Positions 47,973 through 57,649 of a DNA stretch of 64,000 nucleotides are shown in pieces. This stretch comes from Nitrospira sp. CG24D (GTDB lineage Bacteria; Nitrospirota; Nitrospiria; Nitrospirales; Nitrospiraceae). A model generated the notes under the pieces. That model was not told where the DNA came from. It ran no database searches and saw only the letters and a list, made by a program, of their open reading frames with translations. The DNA lies in contig NEWQ02000003.1 of the NCBI GenBank assembly GCA_002869855.2, positions 1-64,000 of the forward strand, read 5' to 3'. The position numbers and the translations under genes are program-made. Numbering within the stretch: position 1 is the stretch's first letter; the number at the start of each line of letters is the position of its first letter.

Positions 47973-48494
47973 ATGATTGCTGTTTTCTTTTCGTATTTCG
48001 CGCTCATGAGTATTGCCGCCGCCGTCATGACGGTCGCGCTGAAGAACCCGGTCCACTGTGGACTGGCCTTGCTCGCCCTGCTGCTGCACGTCTCCGGCTT
48101 TTTCGTGCTGCTCAATGCGGAGTTTCTCTGGGCCGTCCAGGTCATTGTCTACGCCGGAGCGATCCTGGTGCTCTATCTCTTTGTCCTGATGCTCCTGAAT
48201 CTCAAAACGGACGAGCGCTATTTTCACTCCACCTATCTGTATTTTTTGACCCCGGCCGTCCTAGGATCTCTCTACGTGATATACCTCCTGCTCCACTCGC
48301 CCTTTGCCGGGGCCAAAGGCGACGCACCAGTGGTAGCCGTCCTGCAGGACGGGGACACGGCAGCAATCGGGATCAAGATGTTCAGCGACTATCTTCTGCA
48401 ATTTGAAATCGTGGGAGTCTTCTTGTTAGGTGCCATTATCGGCGCGATCGTGTTGGCGAAAACGCCCAAGCCGCTCAACCTGAGGAAAGACTGA
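47973..48494 (+). CDS. nuoJ: NADH-quinone oxidoreductase subunit J
   Basis: NPVHCGLALLALLLHVSGFFVLLNAEFLWAVQVIVYAGAILVLYLFVLMLLNL. Confidence 0.95.
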   Translation: MIAVFFSYFALMSIAAAVMTVALKNPVHCGLALLALLLHVSGFFVLLNAEFLWAVQVIVYAGAILVLYLFVLMLLNLKTDERYFHSTYLYFLTPAVLGSLYVIYLLLHSPFAGAKGDAPVVAVLQDGDTAAIGIKMFSDYLLQFEIVGVFLLGAIIGAIVLAKTPKPLNLRKD

Positions 48495-48497
48495 CGC

Positions 48498-48800
48498 ATG
48501 CTTCCGTTATCCGCCTATGTGGCAGTCAGCGCCATCCTCTTTGTCATCGGGCTGCTCGGCGTCCTGATCAGACGCAATTTTATCATCGTGTTGATGTCCG
48601 TGGAGATTATGCTCAACGCCGCCAATATCAATCTCGTGGCATTTTCTCATTATCTTGAATCCATGGCCGGCCAATTAGTGGCCCTGTTCATTATTGCGAT
48701 CGCCGCGGGCGAAGCGGCTATCGGCTTAGCCATCATCATTGTCGTGTTCCGCGGGAAACTCTCAACCAACGTCGACGAAATGAACCTCTTGAAGTGGTAA
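48498..48800 (+). CDS. nuoK: NADH-quinone oxidoreductase subunit K
   Basis: GLLGVLIRRNFIIVLMSVEIMLNAANINLVAFSHY...AAGEAAIGLAIIIVVFR. Confidence 0.96.
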   Translation: MLPLSAYVAVSAILFVIGLLGVLIRRNFIIVLMSVEIMLNAANINLVAFSHYLESMAGQLVALFIIAIAAGEAAIGLAIIIVVFRGKLSTNVDEMNLLKW

Positions 48801-48801
48801 C

Positions 48802-50778
48802 GTGTTCGATTTAACTGATCTGCTCATTAAACTGATTCCGGTATTCCCTTTACTGGCCGTCATTGCCAATGGTCTCCTTGGCAGCCGGTACTCTCATGAG
48901 GTCGCCCATCGTCTCGCCTGGGGATCGGTGGGACTGTCGTTCCTCTGTGTCATCGGGGTATTCGCGGATGTCCTCCGCACCGGCGCCACTCACGAAGTGG
49001 TGGCCTATCAATGGATCTTTGGCGGCGACCTCACCATTAACCTGGCCTATCTCGTAGACCCACTCACCTGCGTCTGGCTGCTGGTCGTCACAGGGATTGG
49101 ATTCTTAATTCACGTCTATTCCGTCGGTTACATGCATGGCGAAGCCGGTTTCACTCGGTTCTTCACCTACATGAACCTGTTCATGGTCTCCATGTTGCTG
49201 CTCGTCATGGGGAACAACTATGCCGTCCTGTTCATCGGGTGGGAAGGGGTCGGGCTGTGCTCCTATCTGCTCATCGGCTATTACCACGATAAAGTCTCCG
49301 CCGCCAAAGCCGCCTCCAAGGCCTTCGTCGTCAATCGTATTGGCGATGCCGGCTTCCTGTTGGCCATCTTCCTGATCTTTATTAATTTCAAGACACTCGA
49401 CTACACCAAGGTCTTTGCCCAACTGGGACAACTCTCGCCCGACATGGCCACCGCGATCGCCCTCTGCCTTTTAGTCGGTGCGGTCGGGAAATCCGCCCAG
49501 CTGCCTCTGTACACCTGGTTACCGGATGCGATGGAAGGCCCCACACCGGTCAGTGCGCTGATTCATGCCGCCACCATGGTCACGGCCGGCGTGTATATGA
49601 TCGTCCGGAACCACGCCATTTTTGATCTCTCCCCCATTGCCATGGAAACCGTCGCGATTGTCGGAGGCTCCACGGCTTTGTTCGCGGCGACCATCGGCCT
49701 GGTGCAAACCGACATAAAACGCGTGCTCGCCTACTCGACGGTAAGTCAGCTCGGCTACATGTTCCTCGCGTGCGGCATCGGCGCCTATACAGCCGCCGTC
49801 TTCCATGTCATGACCCATGCTTTCTTCAAAGCCCTCTTGTTCTTATCCGCCGGTTCCGTCATCCATGCGCTGTCAGGTGAACAGGACATTCGGAAAATGG
49901 GCGGCCTTAGCAAGAAGATTCCCTGGACGTATCGCCTCTTCCTTATCGGCACCGTCGCGATCGCAGGTATCCCGCCGTTAGCCGGGTTCTGGAGTAAGGA
50001 TGAGATTATGGGTCACGCGTTCGTCAATCATCAATTCCTCTTCTATGGAGTGGCGGCGATCGGTGCGTTCCTCACGTCTTTTTATATGTTCCGGCTGACG
50101 TACCTGACCTTCTACGGCCCTTCCCGCATGGAACATCACACGGAAGAGCATGTCCATGAGTCGCCCATGGTCATGGTCGGACCATTGATGGCGCTCGGCG
50201 TGCTATCAGTATTCGGGGGACTCATCTTGGGGTTTCCGCCAGAGCACGGGTGGCTCCATGGATTCCTGGCCCCGGTTGCAGGCGTTGCCGGCGGGCATGA
50301 AACCAGCGTGGCAACCACACTCCTTCTTATGGGGACGGCAACCGGCATTGCGCTACTTGGGTGGGGTCTGGCTCATTTTCTCTATAAGTTAAGTCCTTCG
50401 ACTGCGGATAACTGGTCAGCCAAATTCCAAGGTGCCTACACGACTCTCTTGAACAAGTACTACATAGACGAGCTGTTCGACTTTCTGTTTGTCGAGCCAA
50501 CCAAACGCCTGGGGGAATTCCTGGATTGGTTTGATCGGACAGTGATCGATGGACTCGTGAACGGCGTCGCACAGATGGCCGAATGGGGATCAGCCGGATC
50601 GACCTGGGTTGAAAAATACGTGGTCTACGCCGGCCTCAACGTGATTGGCTTCGGCAACCATCTGGCTGCTCGCCAGGGACGCAAGCTCCAAAGCGGCATG
50701 GTCCATCACTATGCGGCAATTATTGTCGCCGGCCTCTTTTTGTTGGCTTTGGTCGTACAACTGATCGTGCAAAAATAA
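48802..50778 (+). CDS. nuoL: NADH-quinone oxidoreductase subunit L
   Basis: FIGWEGVGLCSYLLIGYY, VGKSAQLPLYTWLPDAMEGPTPVSALIHAATMVTAGVY. Confidence 0.96.
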   Translation: MFDLTDLLIKLIPVFPLLAVIANGLLGSRYSHEVAHRLAWGSVGLSFLCVIGVFADVLRTGATHEVVAYQWIFGGDLTINLAYLVDPLTCVWLLVVTGIGFLIHVYSVGYMHGEAGFTRFFTYMNLFMVSMLLLVMGNNYAVLFIGWEGVGLCSYLLIGYYHDKVSAAKAASKAFVVNRIGDAGFLLAIFLIFINFKTLDYTKVFAQLGQLSPDMATAIALCLLVGAVGKSAQLPLYTWLPDAMEGPTPVSALIHAATMVTAGVYMIVRNHAIFDLSPIAMETVAIVGGSTALFAATIGLVQTDIKRVLAYSTVSQLGYMFLACGIGAYTAAVFHVMTHAFFKALLFLSAGSVIHALSGEQDIRKMGGLSKKIPWTYRLFLIGTVAIAGIPPLAGFWSKDEIMGHAFVNHQFLFYGVAAIGAFLTSFYMFRLTYLTFYGPSRMEHHTEEHVHESPMVMVGPLMALGVLSVFGGLILGFPPEHGWLHGFLAPVAGVAGGHETSVATTLLLMGTATGIALLGWGLAHFLYKLSPSTADNWSAKFQGAYTTLLNKYYIDELFDFLFVEPTKRLGEFLDWFDRTVIDGLVNGVAQMAEWGSAGSTWVEKYVVYAGLNVIGFGNHLAARQGRKLQSGMVHHYAAIIVAGLFLLALVVQLIVQK

Positions 50779-50815
50779 GTCACGTCGAAAGATCGTCGGG
50801 AGTCGTGCAACGATT

Positions 50816-52375
50816 ATGTTAGAAGAACTCGCAGCTGGGTTTCCCATCCTGTCCTGTCTCCTCTTCCTCCCCTTTGTCGGAGCTGCCGTGCTCTGGCTGG
50901 TTGATGACGAGGATATGGTCAGGACTTCGGCCCTGACGATCAGCCTGGTTGAACTGGCGCTGGCCGTCTTTGTGCTGCTTCGCTTCGTTCCCGATTCAGC
51001 TGCGATGCAGTTTGCTGAACATGTGCGCTGGATTCCCGCCTTGGGCATCAGCTATCACCTGGCAGTCGATGGCATCAGCGTCCTCTTTGTCGGACTGACC
51101 GCGTTCCTGACGGTGCTCGTCATTGTGTATTCCTGGGATACCATTCGTCACCAGGTTAAACTCTACATGATGTGCCTCCTGGCCCTCGAAACGACAACCA
51201 TGGGCGTCTTCGTCTCGTTGGATCTTATTCTGTTCTTCGTCTTCTGGGAATTGATGCTCATCCCAAGCTACTTCCTGATCAAGCTCTGGGGCGGTGGAGC
51301 CGAACGTCATCACGCCGCATTGAAGTACGTCCTCTACACTCTCTTGGGCAGCGTTTTCATGCTCGTGGGCATTGCGCTGCTGGATCTGAACTTTCATCAT
51401 TGGGCAGTCCTTCGTCATACCGATCAGCTCTACTCCTTTGACCTCCTTGACCTATTGGCTGTCCCCATTCCGGTCGATCAGCAAATCCTCATTTTCTGGC
51501 TGATGTTCATGGGGTTTGCCTTCAAAGCCCCGGTGTTCCCCTTCCATACATGGTTGCCTGACGTCCTGCTCGAAGGGCCGATCGGCATGGCTGTCGTCCT
51601 CGCCGGACTCAAGCTCGGAACCTTCGGCTTCATCCGCTTCAGTATCCCCTTGCTACCAGAAGCCTCAAAAAGTCACACCGTGGTGACCGTGATCATGTGC
51701 CTGGGAATCGCTGCGATTCTCTATGGCGCAGTCATGGCTCTCATCCAACCCGACTTCCGACGACTCATGGCCTTCAGCAGCATCAGCCACCTGGGCTTTG
51801 TCATGGTGGGGCTCTTTGCATTGAACTTTCAGGGGCTTCAGGGCAGCCTCCTGACGATGATTAACCTCGGATTCAGTACGGCAGGGCTCTTTTTTATTGC
51901 AGGCTTTCTCTACTCCAGACAGCAAACCACGCACCTGTCGGCATTCGGCGGGATGGCCCAACAGGTGCCTCTGCTTGCCTCGTTCTTTTTGCTGATCGGG
52001 CTTGCCTCAATCGGCTTGCCCGGCACAAACGGCTTTGTGGGGGAGTTTTTGATACTCCTCGGAACATTTAAAGCCAATTGGGTGTTCGGCGCCTTCGCCG
52101 TGACCGGGGTTGTCTTCGGTGCCGCCTATTTTCTGTGGTACTACGAACGGGCCATCCTGGGCCCTCTCGGAAAAGCCGTGAAAACCACGATGGCTGATTT
52201 GCAGTTACGGGAAATGGTCATTGCCGTCTCGCTCTCCGTCATGATTCTCTGGATCGGGCTCTATCCATCGCCGTTCCTCCACATCATGAACGGATCGATC
52301 CAAGCGCTGGTAGACCGTCTCGATCATGGAACTGTCGCCGTGCTGACTGAACCCGTTCAACGATTGGATCATTAA
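50816..52375 (+). CDS. nuoM: NADH-quinone oxidoreductase subunit M (first copy)
   Basis: FFVFWELMLIPSYFLIKLWGG, GFAFKAPVFPFHTWLPDVLLEGP. Confidence 0.94.
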   Translation: MLEELAAGFPILSCLLFLPFVGAAVLWLVDDEDMVRTSALTISLVELALAVFVLLRFVPDSAAMQFAEHVRWIPALGISYHLAVDGISVLFVGLTAFLTVLVIVYSWDTIRHQVKLYMMCLLALETTTMGVFVSLDLILFFVFWELMLIPSYFLIKLWGGGAERHHAALKYVLYTLLGSVFMLVGIALLDLNFHHWAVLRHTDQLYSFDLLDLLAVPIPVDQQILIFWLMFMGFAFKAPVFPFHTWLPDVLLEGPIGMAVVLAGLKLGTFGFIRFSIPLLPEASKSHTVVTVIMCLGIAAILYGAVMALIQPDFRRLMAFSSISHLGFVMVGLFALNFQGLQGSLLTMINLGFSTAGLFFIAGFLYSRQQTTHLSAFGGMAQQVPLLASFFLLIGLASIGLPGTNGFVGEFLILLGTFKANWVFGAFAVTGVVFGAAYFLWYYERAILGPLGKAVKTTMADLQLREMVIAVSLSVMILWIGLYPSPFLHIMNGSIQALVDRLDHGTVAVLTEPVQRLDH

Positions 52376-52380
52376 GACCC

Positions 52381-54057
52381 ATGGGTGAATACGCCTTACT
52401 GTATATTCTCTTCGCTCCGTTCTTCGGCGCCCTTGCGCTGATCTTCGTCTCCAACCGCCAGGCGCTCCTCGTGCGCGGAATTGCTGCCGGATCGGCGTTT
52501 ATTTCGCTCATGGCGTCCCTGTACCTATTCTATACGTACGACCCTGTGAGAGGCGGATTCCAGTTCATCCAACGGTTTGAATGGTCGCGACAACTCGGAA
52601 TTTCACTGTATCTTGGCGTCGACGGCATCGGCACCCCGCTGGTCCTCGCCTCGTCGATCTTGTTATTCGCCGGGATCTTCGTCTCCTGGCACATCAAAGA
52701 TCGCGCAAAAGAGTTTTATATCTGGATTCTCATTCTGGCCGCCGCGACCATCGGCGTGTTCATGTCGCTGGATCTCTTCTTCCTCTACTTCTTCTACGAA
52801 ATGTCGGTCATTCCGATGTATCTCCTGTTGGGGATGTGGGGAAGTCATACCAAGAAGTATCTGGAAATGACCGATCCGGAAGGCGTCAAACAACGCGATT
52901 CCGTCGGCTTCATCTTCAACTTTGGCTCGAACAGCAAAGAATACGCGGCCATGAAGCTCGTGTTGTTTCTCTCCGCCTTTGCCGTCGCCGCCTTCATGGG
53001 CATTCTCCTGATCTATAAGTATTCAGGCCTGAACACCTTTGATATCCTCGTGCTCCGCGAACATGCCAATCTCATGAACATTCCCGTGCTGGGTACAACG
53101 CTGGACAAAATCATCTGGGTCCTGATTTTCTTCGGATTCGCCTCCATCGCGCCGCTCTGGCCCCTGCATTCCTGGTCGCCGGTAGGACACGCCGCCGCTC
53201 CGGCTGCCACCAGCATGTTGCACGCCGGCGTCCTCATGAAACTCGGTCATTTCTCGATTATCCGAGTGGCCTTCGAGATTCTCCCAGAAACGACGCAGGA
53301 GCTCATGCCAATGGCAGCGGTGCTTTGCATGTTCAGCATCGTCTATGGCGGGTTTGTCGCCTACTACGCAAAAGACACGAAGTATGTCATCGGGTATTCC
53401 AGTTCCAGTCACATGGGCTATGTGTTTCTTGGTATGGCAGCCCTGGATTACATCAGCCTCAGCGGGGCGGTGATCTACATGTTCGCCCATGCGATGGCTA
53501 CGGGGATGCTCTTCTCGATGGCCGGCTGGGTCTACGATCAAACCCACACCCGCGATATCCCCTCACTCGGCGGACTGTCGAATAAGATGCCCTTTATCTC
53601 CGCCTGCTTCGTGGTGGGATGCATGGCGTCTATCGGCATGCCGGGTACGATCAATTTCATCGCGGAAGTTATGATCATCGTGGGCAGCTGGAATAAATAT
53701 CCGCTCCAAGTGATCGTGGCCGTGCTCGGGATCGTGCTGACCATGGCCTATCTGTTTAAAATGATGCGGAGCCTGTTCTATGGCCCAATGGACCAGAAAT
53801 ACAGTCACTCCCATGATGCGGTCGCGTTCGTCGACCGTCTCCCGCTCTTAATCATGATTTCCGTCAGCGTTGGATTTGGACTCTTCCCCATGCATCTGTA
53901 TAACGTCGTTCGCTCAGGGGTCGATCCGCTCATCTCGAAGATTACGCGCGTCGTACCCGTGGCCGAGCTTCAGGCACCTGAGGCACCGGCGACATCACTG
54001 CACGAACAGTTAGCGGCCCGTGGCGCGCAGCTTCCTGAAGTGCCTGTCTCTCAATAG
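52381..54057 (+). CDS. nuoM: NADH-quinone oxidoreductase subunit M (second, divergent copy)
   Basis: FFYEMSVIPMYLLLGMWG, FGFASIAPLWPLHSWSPVGHAAAPAATSMLHAGVLMKLG. Confidence 0.92.
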   Translation: MGEYALLYILFAPFFGALALIFVSNRQALLVRGIAAGSAFISLMASLYLFYTYDPVRGGFQFIQRFEWSRQLGISLYLGVDGIGTPLVLASSILLFAGIFVSWHIKDRAKEFYIWILILAAATIGVFMSLDLFFLYFFYEMSVIPMYLLLGMWGSHTKKYLEMTDPEGVKQRDSVGFIFNFGSNSKEYAAMKLVLFLSAFAVAAFMGILLIYKYSGLNTFDILVLREHANLMNIPVLGTTLDKIIWVLIFFGFASIAPLWPLHSWSPVGHAAAPAATSMLHAGVLMKLGHFSIIRVAFEILPETTQELMPMAAVLCMFSIVYGGFVAYYAKDTKYVIGYSSSSHMGYVFLGMAALDYISLSGAVIYMFAHAMATGMLFSMAGWVYDQTHTRDIPSLGGLSNKMPFISACFVVGCMASIGMPGTINFIAEVMIIVGSWNKYPLQVIVAVLGIVLTMAYLFKMMRSLFYGPMDQKYSHSHDAVAFVDRLPLLIMISVSVGFGLFPMHLYNVVRSGVDPLISKITRVVPVAELQAPEAPATSLHEQLAARGAQLPEVPVSQ

Positions 54058-54073
54058 GGTATCAGTCGACACT

Positions 54074-55570
54074 ATGAACTTTGAACTCAATATGACGATT
54101 GCCGATCTCCTGTTCCTCCTACCGGAGATCTTTCTCACCCTGTGGCTCTGCCTGGTCTTAATCGTCGACTTCGCCTTTCCTCGACTACCCAAGGAACAGC
54201 TGGGTTACTTGAGCGTTGTGGGCCTCGTCGTCACCCTGGGCTGCCTCGCCTGGTTCGACTTAACGCATATCTCCGGAGCCCTATTCGGAAACATGTTTGT
54301 GCTCGATCGCATGTCCATCTTCTTTAAGATGTTCATCGTCGGGGCCAGCATTCTCGTGATCCTCGCCTCCATCGAATATGTCAACCGCTTTGCCTTTTTC
54401 CGTGGGGAATACTACTTCCTCATCGTCATGTCCGCCCTCGGCATGATGTTTATGGCCTCGGCCAACGACTTGCTGTCCCTGTTCGTCACGCTGGAGTTTT
54501 CCACATTCGGATTCTATGTGCTCGTGGCCTATCTGCGCGAAGACCTAGCCTCGAACGAAGCCGGGCTCAAGTTTTTTATCCTTGGGGTCTTTGCCGCCGG
54601 TCTCCTGGCCTACGGGATCAGCTTGGTCTACGGGGAAACCGGCAAACTGGTCTTTTCAGACATGGCGTCCGCGCCGGCCACGCCGGGCCTGATCATAGGC
54701 TTTCTCTTGATCTTTGCAGCCCTCGGTTTCAAAATCGGCGCAGTCCCGTTTCATTCCTGGATTCCCGACACCTATCACGGCGCACCCACGCCCGTGACGG
54801 CATTTCTCTCCATCGCGCCGAAAGGCGCAGCCATCGCCATCCTCCTCCGGCTGTTCTTCGTGGCGCTGTTCACCTTCAAGCCCATGTGGGTGCTCTTGCT
54901 CGCGGCTGTCTCTGTCCTGTCGATGACCTATGCGAATATCGTAGCTATCGCCCAAACGAATATTAAACGCCTCCTGGCCTATTCCGGCATTGCCCAAATC
55001 GGAAACGTCCTCATCGGCATGGCCGCGGGCACCAAGATGGGCAACGATGCGATCCTGTTTTATCTGCTCACCTATCTATTCGCGAATATCGGCGCCTTCG
55101 CCGTTGTGATCGCCATGAGTCAAGCCATCGGCAGTGAAGAGATCAACGATTACAGTGGTCTCAATCGCCGATCGCCGTTTTTGGCTTTCTCCATGCTGCT
55201 TTTTCTCCTGTCGCTGGCCGGTGTGCCGCCTTTAGCCGGGTTTATTGGGAAGATCTATATCTTTGTGGCGGCTATCAAGGAAGGGCTCTATACCCTCATT
55301 ACCGTCGGGCTCGTGAATATCGTGATTTCCATGTACTACTACCTGATCGTAGTAAAGAAAATGTACATTGCCGAGCCGATTGATCCGTCACCCATTCGGA
55401 TTTCCGGTCCCATGAAGGCGGTCGTATATGTCGGCCTGGCCGGAACGCTATTGATCGGTATCTACCCGCAGCCCTTCATCGACTGGGTCGTGTCGGCGAC
55501 GATGATGTTCTCTCATCTCCCGGCCCCCGCCACGACCGCTCTCCCCCCAATCCCTCCTCTCGGGGGCTAG
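54074..55570 (+). CDS. nuoN: NADH-quinone oxidoreductase subunit N
   Basis: FKIGAVPFHSWIPDTYHGAPTPVTAFLSIAPKGAAIAI; start set at ATG (MNFELNMTIADLLFLLPE). Confidence 0.94.
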   Translation: MNFELNMTIADLLFLLPEIFLTLWLCLVLIVDFAFPRLPKEQLGYLSVVGLVVTLGCLAWFDLTHISGALFGNMFVLDRMSIFFKMFIVGASILVILASIEYVNRFAFFRGEYYFLIVMSALGMMFMASANDLLSLFVTLEFSTFGFYVLVAYLREDLASNEAGLKFFILGVFAAGLLAYGISLVYGETGKLVFSDMASAPATPGLIIGFLLIFAALGFKIGAVPFHSWIPDTYHGAPTPVTAFLSIAPKGAAIAILLRLFFVALFTFKPMWVLLLAAVSVLSMTYANIVAIAQTNIKRLLAYSGIAQIGNVLIGMAAGTKMGNDAILFYLLTYLFANIGAFAVVIAMSQAIGSEEINDYSGLNRRSPFLAFSMLLFLLSLAGVPPLAGFIGKIYIFVAAIKEGLYTLITVGLVNIVISMYYYLIVVKKMYIAEPIDPSPIRISGPMKAVVYVGLAGTLLIGIYPQPFIDWVVSATMMFSHLPAPATTALPPIPPLGG

Positions 55571-55679
55571 CCCTCCGGCATCCGTCACAGATCTGCTAAA
55601 ATAGATCTTGCGGCCTGGGAACGGCCGAGAGTAGAGTGCCCGGGGTTTTCCCTACACCTTTTCAACGCGGTTTCTTTTC

Positions 55680-57176
55680 ATGGACACAGTGACGAGCGAT
55701 CGACCGCCGTTGCCTCCGATCGCCGGAGATTCCACTCCTGAAACAGGCCTCACACCGGCTCTCAGTCCGCCACAACCGGCCAAGCGGACCGTGGCCAGGC
55801 GGTTTCGTGAACTGACCATTGAACGCCGGATTCTGGCAGGATTCAGCCTGGTCTTTATCGGCATTCTCATTATCGGGGCCGTGTCCTACCGCAATACGAC
55901 TATCCTGATCGAGAACAGCCGGTTGGACACGAAAAGCCACGACCTCCTCCAACTGTTGAATACCGTGGATGTGGCAATGGATGAGGCAGAAAATAACCAT
56001 CGCCGTTATCTCGTCACCGGAGAAGTCGTCTACCTGAAGAGCTTCCGGTCGCTCACGGAGCAAAAACCAACCTATCTGAAGTATCTGAAAGACCTCACCG
56101 CAGGGCTCCCACAGCAAGAGAGTCGAGTCGACACACTCCAAAAGCTGATCGAGCAGCAAATCAACGCGGAAACGGGAGCGATCGCCAAACGGGACGGAGG
56201 GGGATTCGAAGCCGTCCGTCGCATCGCCCTTGAAGGAGCGGCCAAACGAGAACTCGCGGCCATTCACCGGATCATCGCTGAAATGGAGACCGACGAGCAC
56301 CAGAGTTTGCGCCGGCGCCTCAGCGAATCGACGCTCAGCACAACCAATACCATCGTACTCCTAGCCTTAGGAGCGATCCTCCAACTAGTGCTCCTCGCCT
56401 CTGTCTATTACCTCATCCGGCACGATATTACCGCTCGTCGTAAGGTCGCCGCGGAACTCCAGCTTCGCGGGGAACTCCTCGAAGCGGCCAACAAGGAGCT
56501 TGAAGCATTCAGCTATTCGGTCTCACACGACCTCCGTGCGCCGCTTCGCCACATCGATGGCTACGCCTCGCTCCTGAGCAAAGCTGTCGGTGACAGCCTG
56601 AATGACAAGGCCAAACGCTACCTTCAAACGATTTCCGACTCAGCTAAACAAATGGGACAGTTGATCGATGATCTCCTCGTCTTTTCTCGCATGGGCCGTC
56701 AAGAAATGCTTCATACCACGGTCAATCTCGATCAGCTGATTAAGACCATCCTTTACGATTTACGTCTTGACTTGCAAGGACGGGAAATATCCTGGACAAT
56801 CGACACACTGCCGGAAGTACCGGGCGATCCCGCGATGCTCCGACAGGTATTTGTGAATCTGCTTTCGAACGCGCTCAAGTTCACCAGCACGCGGCCCATC
56901 GCCAAGATCGCCGTCGGAGTCGAAACAAAGAGTGCAGGAGAGATCATCGTGTTTGTCCGTGACAATGGAGTGGGCTTCGACATGCAATACCTCGGCAAGC
57001 TGTTCGGAGTCTTCCAGCGGCTACACCGGGCAGATGAATTTGAAGGGACGGGTATCGGCCTCGCCAATGTGCGGCGCATCGTACACCGCCACGGAGGGCG
57101 GGTGTGGGCTGAAGGAATCCCCGACCAAGGCGCGACGTTCTTTGTCGCGCTCCCAACCAGGAGGCCTCGCACATGA
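55680..57176 (+). CDS. CHASE3-type membrane sensor histidine kinase
   Basis: TM, CHASE3-like periplasmic region, second TM, HisKA FSYSVSHDLRAPLRHIDGYASLLSK, HATPase VRDNGVGFDMQYLGKLFGVFQRLH. Confidence 0.93.
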   Translation: MDTVTSDRPPLPPIAGDSTPETGLTPALSPPQPAKRTVARRFRELTIERRILAGFSLVFIGILIIGAVSYRNTTILIENSRLDTKSHDLLQLLNTVDVAMDEAENNHRRYLVTGEVVYLKSFRSLTEQKPTYLKYLKDLTAGLPQQESRVDTLQKLIEQQINAETGAIAKRDGGGFEAVRRIALEGAAKRELAAIHRIIAEMETDEHQSLRRRLSESTLSTTNTIVLLALGAILQLVLLASVYYLIRHDITARRKVAAELQLRGELLEAANKELEAFSYSVSHDLRAPLRHIDGYASLLSKAVGDSLNDKAKRYLQTISDSAKQMGQLIDDLLVFSRMGRQEMLHTTVNLDQLIKTILYDLRLDLQGREISWTIDTLPEVPGDPAMLRQVFVNLLSNALKFTSTRPIAKIAVGVETKSAGEIIVFVRDNGVGFDMQYLGKLFGVFQRLHRADEFEGTGIGLANVRRIVHRHGGRVWAEGIPDQGATFFVALPTRRPRT

Positions 57177-57628
57177 CGGCAGCAAAACCCATCTTACTGG
57201 CCGAAGATAATCCCCGGGATGCGGAACTGGCTCTCGCAGCCATGGAAGAAGAACATATCTCAGATAAGGTCGTCCTGTGTCACGACGGCGCCGAAGTCTT
57301 GGACTATCTCTATTGCCGCGGGCAATTCAAGTCGCGCCTCAAAGGCAATCCCGCTGTTGTCTTTCTGGACCTCAAAATGCCCAAGGTCAACGGGCTCGAA
57401 GTACTCCGCACGATCAAGTCTGACATCAGCCTACGTCCGATCCCGGTCGTCATGTTGACCTCATCAAGGGAAGAGAAAGACCTGGCAGAAAGCTATGCCC
57501 TGGGCGCGAATGCCTATGTCGTGAAGCCCGTCGAGTTTCACCAGTTTCTCACAGCCGTGAGAGAATTGGGCACGTTCTGGGGCGTGATCAACGAGCCACC
57601 CCCCGAAGGGTCGCCATCCACTAACTAA
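57173..57628 (+). CDS. response regulator (Rcp1-like single receiver)
   Basis: KPILLAEDNPRDAELALAAMEEE...VVFLDLKMPKVNGLEVLRTIKSD; ATGA overlap with the kinase. Confidence 0.93.
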   Translation: MTAAKPILLAEDNPRDAELALAAMEEEHISDKVVLCHDGAEVLDYLYCRGQFKSRLKGNPAVVFLDLKMPKVNGLEVLRTIKSDISLRPIPVVMLTSSREEKDLAESYALGANAYVVKPVEFHQFLTAVRELGTFWGVINEPPPEGSPSTN

Positions 57629-57649
57629 TATGACGCACCCCGAGGTTCC

